A stretch of 9,096 nt of DNA from Candidatus Martarchaeota archaeon. Lineage in GTDB: Archaea; Micrarchaeota; Micrarchaeia; Micrarchaeales; Micrarchaeaceae. The stretch covers positions 1 through 9,096 of the forward strand of contig JAMCZM010000006.1 of the NCBI GenBank assembly GCA_023485645.1. The letters run 5' to 3'. Numbering within the stretch: position 1 is the stretch's first letter; every line of letters starts with the position of its first letter. Positions 5,718 through 9,096 of this stretch are shown here, in pieces. The position numbers and the translations under genes were made by a program. The notes beneath the pieces are model-generated. The model made no database searches. It was not told the origin of the DNA and saw nothing but the letters and a program-made list of their open reading frames with translations.

Positions 5718-5735
5718 ATGCATCTTTTGATGCAT
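5718..5735 (+). repeat. 7-bp inverted repeat (hairpin) between two genes
   Basis: ATGCATC-TTTT-GATGCAT forms a perfect stem with a 4-nt loop, 44 nt after the adenosine kinase stop and 44 nt before the next gene. No T-run follows, so it is not a bacterial-style terminator. It could be an RNA element or a protein-binding site beside the putative TATA box at 5743-5751. A stem of this size is expected by chance several times in this window. Confidence 0.35.
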
Positions 5736-5742
5736 AAGTGAG

Positions 5743-5751
5743 TTTATAGTA
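5743..5751 (+). promoter_or_regulatory. Putative TATA box for the unrecognised 246-residue gene
   Basis: TTTATAGTA is centred about 32 nt upstream of ATG 5779. Initiation about 25 nt downstream would leave a leader of only a few bases, in line with the lack of an SD. The assignment rests on spacing alone. Confidence 0.35.
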
Positions 5752-5778
5752 GTTAAAAATAGTACACATGCCTCTACG

Positions 5779-6519
5779 ATGGTGGGCTTAGCCGCAGGCA
5801 GAATTACTCCAAGAAAGGAAAGCACGGAATTTATCGAGCGTGCGCATTCGGAGTTAGATTTTATTCGCAAAAAAGGCATAATCGGAGAACATAACTTATA
5901 TAAAAATAATAGCGACTTGGAAGAGTATTCATATGTAAATAGCTTTGTATCCATTCTGGAGAATATGTTGGGATTTAGGGACGATTCTACTAAGCGAGTT
6001 CAAAACATAGTAAAATATACTTTTAATGCGAATAATTTTTCTCTAAAACCAAATAGCAATACCATCAACATACCATCCACAATAGCAGGAATGATGGTAC
6101 TTAATATGAATGAAATGTATTTGCTTTTGGATAAATGTATAAAATTTAAATCGGGATTGCCATATAACAATGGATTTTTAACAAGTAGTATGGATAAAAA
6201 TATAAGTTCTGTTTTCTTTACGGCGCTTGAAGGCATATTCTATGTGCAGCTTAAAAACTATAAAAAAGCGCAAAAAATACTTGAAATCATAGAAAAAAAT
6301 GCGAAGATTGGAAAACATGGAACGCATATGGCATATGCTGATTTTGGTCCTGAGATTGGGGATATAGGACTATCTGTATCTATATTAAAAGTATACCTAA
6401 ATGGATATGTAGCATCTGAAGAGTATATTCAATCATCACTTTCTATATGTGATGATAGCATATCAACACACGCACTTTCAGGCATACTCTTTGCAGCAGC
6501 TTCTGAATGTGACATATGA
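5779..6519 (+). CDS. Unrecognised 246-residue protein, possible alpha/alpha-toroid fold
   Basis: I do not recognise a family with certainty. It has no signal peptide or membrane segment. The protein is largely helical, and at least two stretches share a layout of Gly/Phe turn, about 14 residues, Ser/Thr-rich helix start and amphipathic helix. These are NFSLKP followed by PSTIAGMMVLNMNEMYLLLD (about 86-118), and LPYNNGF followed by SSVFFTALEGIFYVQLKNYK (about 127-162). That spacing recalls the GGF..TA..L repeats of prenyltransferase/terpene-cyclase-like toroids, but this is inference. No DxDD or QW motif is visible. The start is ATG 5779; upstream in frame there is no ATG, GTG or TTG before the stop at 5728. 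Its TGA abuts the pyrG stop on the other strand with no gap. Codon use resembles the neighbours. Confidence 0.65.
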   Translation: MVGLAAGRITPRKESTEFIERAHSELDFIRKKGIIGEHNLYKNNSDLEEYSYVNSFVSILENMLGFRDDSTKRVQNIVKYTFNANNFSLKPNSNTINIPSTIAGMMVLNMNEMYLLLDKCIKFKSGLPYNNGFLTSSMDKNISSVFFTALEGIFYVQLKNYKKAQKILEIIEKNAKIGKHGTHMAYADFGPEIGDIGLSVSILKVYLNGYVASEEYIQSSLSICDDSISTHALSGILFAAASECDI

Positions 6520-8134
6520 CTATTTGTTATACTTATGAACTATAGCGTTTTCTATTAAGCTAAAAAATAATGGTGCAGGTTCATAGAGTCGGGATTTGAG
6601 TTCTGGATGTGCTTGCGTTCCTATACCAAATCTATCATTCCATTCGATCATTTCAACCAACTCATCATCTGGTGTTGTAGCTGATATAATTAAGCCATTT
6701 TTTTCCATAATCTCTCTATATTTATTATTGAATTCAAATCTATGTCTATGTCTTTCACTTATAATATCTTTTTTATATGATCTGTATGCAATTGATTCTG
6801 TTTTATTTATCTTACAGTCCCATGCCCCAAGGCGCATAGTTGCTCCTTTATATTGTGTTCTTCTTTGAGAAGGCATTGTATATATAATTTTATGCTCGAC
6901 GTTCGGATTAAATTCGGTAGAGTTAGAATCATTTAATTTGCAAACGTTTCTTGCATACTCTATCGCCATTAATTGCATACCAAGGCAGATGCCTAAATAA
7001 GGAGTTTTTGATTCTCTAGCGTATTTTATCGCATTTATCATACCTTCAATGCCTCTTTTTCCAAAACCTCCAGGTACTATAATTCCATCATATTTTTTAA
7101 GAATTTCAAAATCATTTTCCGGCTTTTCAAAGGTCTTCAGCTTCTACCCAATCAATATTAATTTTACAATCAAGTTTTGCACCAGAGTGTATTAATGCCT
7201 CTTTAACACTTGTATATGCATCGGTCAGTCCAACATACTTACCAACTATTGCAATATTAACTTCTTTTGTTGGGTGTACTATCCTCTCAATTACGCTTTC
7301 AAGTTCACTAATCTTTTTTTTAGAAAGATTGCTTCCATCAAGGCCAATTTCATCTATAAATTTCTTATCAAATCCCTCACGTATAAAATGCAGCGGCATT
7401 CTGTATAATGTATCTTGTGTGGAATCGTCTATAATATAATCCTTTTTTATATTCGTGAACAAAGATAACTTTTCTTTAGTTTTTTCCAACACTCTTTTAT
7501 CACTTCTACATACAAGAAAAGTGGGGCGTATCCCAGTATTCATTATGCTCCTGAATGCTATTTGGGTTGGTTTTGTTTTTTGTTCTCCAACAACATCTAT
7601 AAAAGGAAGATATGTAAGCGCCACAAACGTAACTTTTTCTTCTAATGATAGTTGCCTCATTGCTTCTATAAAGTAACTATTCTCAATGTCACCAACAGTA
7701 CCACCTACTTCTATTATAAGAACATCTGGATTTTTTTCATTAGCTATATTTTTTATGCGCTCTAATATTTCACCAGTAAGGTGCGGTATTATTTGCACAT
7801 CATCCCCTAGAAATCCACCCTTTCTTTCTTTTTCTATTATATTACTAAAGAGTTTACCGCCAGTTATTGAAAGATCGCCAGTTAAATCTTTATTTAAAAA
7901 TCGCTCATAAATACCAAAATCCATATCAACTTCGCTCTTATCATCAAGAACAAATACCTCTCCATGCCTATATGGGTTCATAGTCCCACAATCATAATTT
8001 AAATAACCATCAAATTTTATAGGCAGTGCGTTATATCCATAAAAATCTAATATTTGTAATATGGATGATGTTACTATGCCTTTACCCATACCACTCATAA
8101 GCGCTCCGAGCACTACTACAAACTTTGTTTTCAT
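6520..8134 (-). CDS. pyrG: CTP synthase, interrupted by an in-frame UGA that needs a +1 shift
   Basis: Converts UTP to CTP with ATP and glutamine. Read with one +1 shift it gives 537 residues, the normal length. Synthetase domain: P-loop GALMSGMGKG (10-19; family GG-VSGLGKG), YLNYDCGTMNPYRHGEVFVL (44-63), EVGGTVGDIE (142-151) and KTKPTQ (186-191). Glutaminase domain from about 293: IAIVGKYVGLTDAY, oxyanion-hole GGFGKRG (355-361), nucleophile Cys383 in GICLGMQ, and His509/Glu511 in QAHPELKS. After residue 335 (WVEAEDL) the frame meets TGA at 7129-7127; the family-like sequence resumes one base on as EKPENDFEILKKYDG. The true start is ATG 8134, with SD GAGAGGGGGT at 8147-8138; the upstream TTG at 8149 lies before that SD. 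Every catalytic residue on both sides is intact. A real frameshift, a programmed one or an assembly error are all possible. Confidence 0.9.
7126..7132 (-). other. Candidate +1 frameshift site CTT TGA in pyrG
   Basis: On the minus strand the codons are GAC CTT TGA AAA in the zero frame. Slipping the CTT tRNA one base forward to TTT lets GAA AAG CCG be read, restoring CTP synthase. CTT TGA is the slip pair of bacterial prfB. The prfB-type SD stimulator just upstream is missing here (GAAGCTGAAGAC instead). The T-run is only three bases long. Confidence 0.55.
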
Positions 8135-8137
8135 ATG

Positions 8138-8147
8138 ACCCCCTCTC
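8138..8147 (-). promoter_or_regulatory. SD of pyrG
   Basis: GAGAGGGGGT lies 3 nt before ATG 8134 on the minus strand. It rules out the TTG at 8149 as start. A TATA-like AAATAAATA lies upstream at about 8175-8167 in the shared pyrG/proS divergent region. Confidence 0.6.
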
Positions 8148-8238
8148 AAGAGTATATAACTATAGGTATTTATTTGCTTTGATATCTTTTTTGTGAAAAA
8201 ATAAAAGAAGCAGAATATAGTTAGGAATTAATACTTTT

Positions 8239-8271
8239 ATGGTGATTTGTACGTATAATCTAGTGATATAG
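8239..8271 (+). other. Possible 10-codon leader ORF ahead of proS
   Basis: ATG 8239 opens a short frame encoding MVICTYNLVI and ending in TAG 8269-8271. The last G of that stop is the first base of the proS GTG start, a TAGTG overlap. There is no SD before it. It may be chance in a 136-nt spacer, or a leader that couples termination to proS initiation. Confidence 0.2.
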
Positions 8272-9096
8272 TGGTTAATTTAAATGAAGAAGGAAAGATA
8301 ATTGATATTAAATCGGAGCGTTTGCCAGAAAGGACAAATTTTATGGAATGGTATAATGCACTTTTGCATCTTGCTGAGATAGCGGAAAAAAGTTATCCTG
8401 TAAAAGGCACATTTATATGGATGCCATATGGCCTTGGAATGATGAAGAAGATAACTGGCGTTGTAGATGTTGAACTTAAAAAAATTGGGGTTAAAGAGGT
8501 GCTCTTTCCATTATTTGTAACGATGGATTTTGCCCAAAAAAATGATAAATGGTTTAATGGTTTTAAAGAGGAGGCATTTTACATAGATGGTAAAGAGCTT
8601 CTTTTAAGACCTACTGGGGAGCCAGCGATGTATCCTATTTTTAGCGAGTGGGCACGTCAGGGAAAACTTCCAATACGTATATATCAGACTGTCAGCTCAT
8701 TTAGAAATGAAAGTAAGACCACACATTCTCTTATACGCGACAGAGAGATAACATTTTGGCATGAGATACATACCGCGCATAAAACTGTCGAAGAAGCACG
8801 CAATGAAGCGGATATGCATAGAAAAATGTACTCTTATATTTGGAATAATGTGTTAAATATACCAGATATTGTTGTTTCAAAGCCAAAATATGAAATATTT
8901 GCAGGAGCTGATTCTGCGTTTGAGTTTTATACAATATTACCAGATGGTAGATTATTGGAAAATGGTTCTGTTAATAATTTAGGGCAATCATACGCTAGAA
9001 AATTTGATGTATGTTATACCGATTCAAATGGCAATAAGGAGTATGCATGGCAGGTATGTACGGGAAATGGTGCAAGGTTTCTTGCTGCAGTAATAT
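8271..9096 (+). CDS. proS: Prolyl-tRNA synthetase, N-terminal part (cut by window edge)
   Basis: Class II synthetase that charges tRNA-Pro; 275 codons are present and the gene runs off the right edge. It is of the archaeal/eukaryal type, without the bacterial editing insertion at this point. Visible are NFMEWYNALLHLAEIAEKS (23-41), YPVKGTFIWMPYG (42-54), motif 1 VLFPLFV (77-83), RPTGEPAMYPIF (113-124), motif 2 FRNESKTTHSLIRDREITFW (144-163) and EIHTAH (165-170). The usual TSHxLGQNF segment reads SVNNLGQSYARKF (233-245), so the His is Asn. The only plausible in-frame start is GTG 8271, with AGTGAT at 8262-8267 as SD; no in-frame ATG precedes residue 25, and the frame is closed by TAA at 8256. 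It is divergent from pyrG over a 136-nt spacer. A cognate tRNA-Pro(CGG) gene lies at 649-721. Confidence 0.92.
   Translation, partial: MVNLNEEGKIIDIKSERLPERTNFMEWYNALLHLAEIAEKSYPVKGTFIWMPYGLGMMKKITGVVDVELKKIGVKEVLFPLFVTMDFAQKNDKWFNGFKEEAFYIDGKELLLRPTGEPAMYPIFSEWARQGKLPIRIYQTVSSFRNESKTTHSLIRDREITFWHEIHTAHKTVEEARNEADMHRKMYSYIWNNVLNIPDIVVSKPKYEIFAGADSAFEFYTILPDGRLLENGSVNNLGQSYARKFDVCYTDSNGNKEYAWQVCTGNGARFLAAVI

Noticed and set aside
6520..7041. Separate glutamine amidotransferase gene starting at ATG 7041
   Set aside because: It would lack the glutaminase domain's N-terminal strands and oxyanion-hole GGFG, which lie upstream in the same frame and join directly to the first half of pyrG. It is the C-terminal part of CTP synthase.
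7455..7910. Plus-strand open frames inside pyrG
   Set aside because: Shadow frames opposite conserved CTP synthase motifs.
8731..8934. 67-residue minus-strand open frame
   Set aside because: Antisense to conserved motif 2 and downstream regions of prolyl-tRNA synthetase.
1..9096. CRISPR arrays, insertion sequences, phage genes or defence modules
   Set aside because: No regularly spaced direct repeats, transposase motifs or terminal inverted repeats are visible; the content is core metabolism, replication and translation.

Overview
The window looks like a piece of a small, AT-rich archaeal chromosome (roughly 30% G+C by eye). Archaeal signs are a DNA primase large-subunit gene, a HemK2-type release-factor methyltransferase, an adenosine-specific kinase (PF04008 type), an archaeal/eukaryal-type prolyl-tRNA synthetase, a tRNA without an encoded CCA, a 5S rRNA gene standing alone behind a TATA box, and GGAGG/GGTGAT-type ribosome binding sites mixed with apparently leaderless starts. 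The gene content and the unlinked 5S gene suit a reduced DPANN lineage such as Micrarchaeota, or a Thermoplasmata relative. That placement is inference; no marker here fixes the phylum.

Left part (1-763): three minus-strand units. These are the first 53 codons of a diaminopimelate decarboxylase (lysA, running off the left edge), a 79-residue protein with a cysteine-rich metallothionein-like tail, and tRNA-Pro(CGG).

Middle part (766-6519): all on the plus strand. The primase large subunit carries a PriX-like tail instead of an obvious Fe-S domain, and is followed by a 47-residue zinc finger protein behind its own strong SD. Next come a single-pass surface protein rich in N-glycosylation sequons, a solitary 5S rRNA gene, a small rhodanese-like protein, and a compact run of four genes: ABC ATPase, ABC-2 permease, HemK2 methyltransferase and adenosine-specific kinase. 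The last two start at TTG, with an 8-nt overlap at the first and no gap before the second. An unrecognised 246-residue protein, possibly an alpha/alpha-toroid fold, closes the block.

Right part (6520-9096): CTP synthase (pyrG) lies on the minus strand and its stop codon abuts the stop of the unrecognised gene with no base between. Divergently, the first 275 codons of prolyl-tRNA synthetase (proS) run off the right edge from a GTG start.

The most notable observation is in pyrG. It reads as a full-length 537-residue CTP synthase only if the ribosome shifts +1 at CTT TGA, the same codon pair used by the bacterial RF2 programmed frameshift. Without the shift the product is a 335-residue protein with an intact synthetase domain and only the start of the glutaminase domain. 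A true programmed shift, a mutation and a one-base assembly error cannot be separated from this sequence alone. Apart from this the window is mostly core metabolism and information processing. I see no CRISPR array, insertion sequence, phage gene or recognisable defence system.
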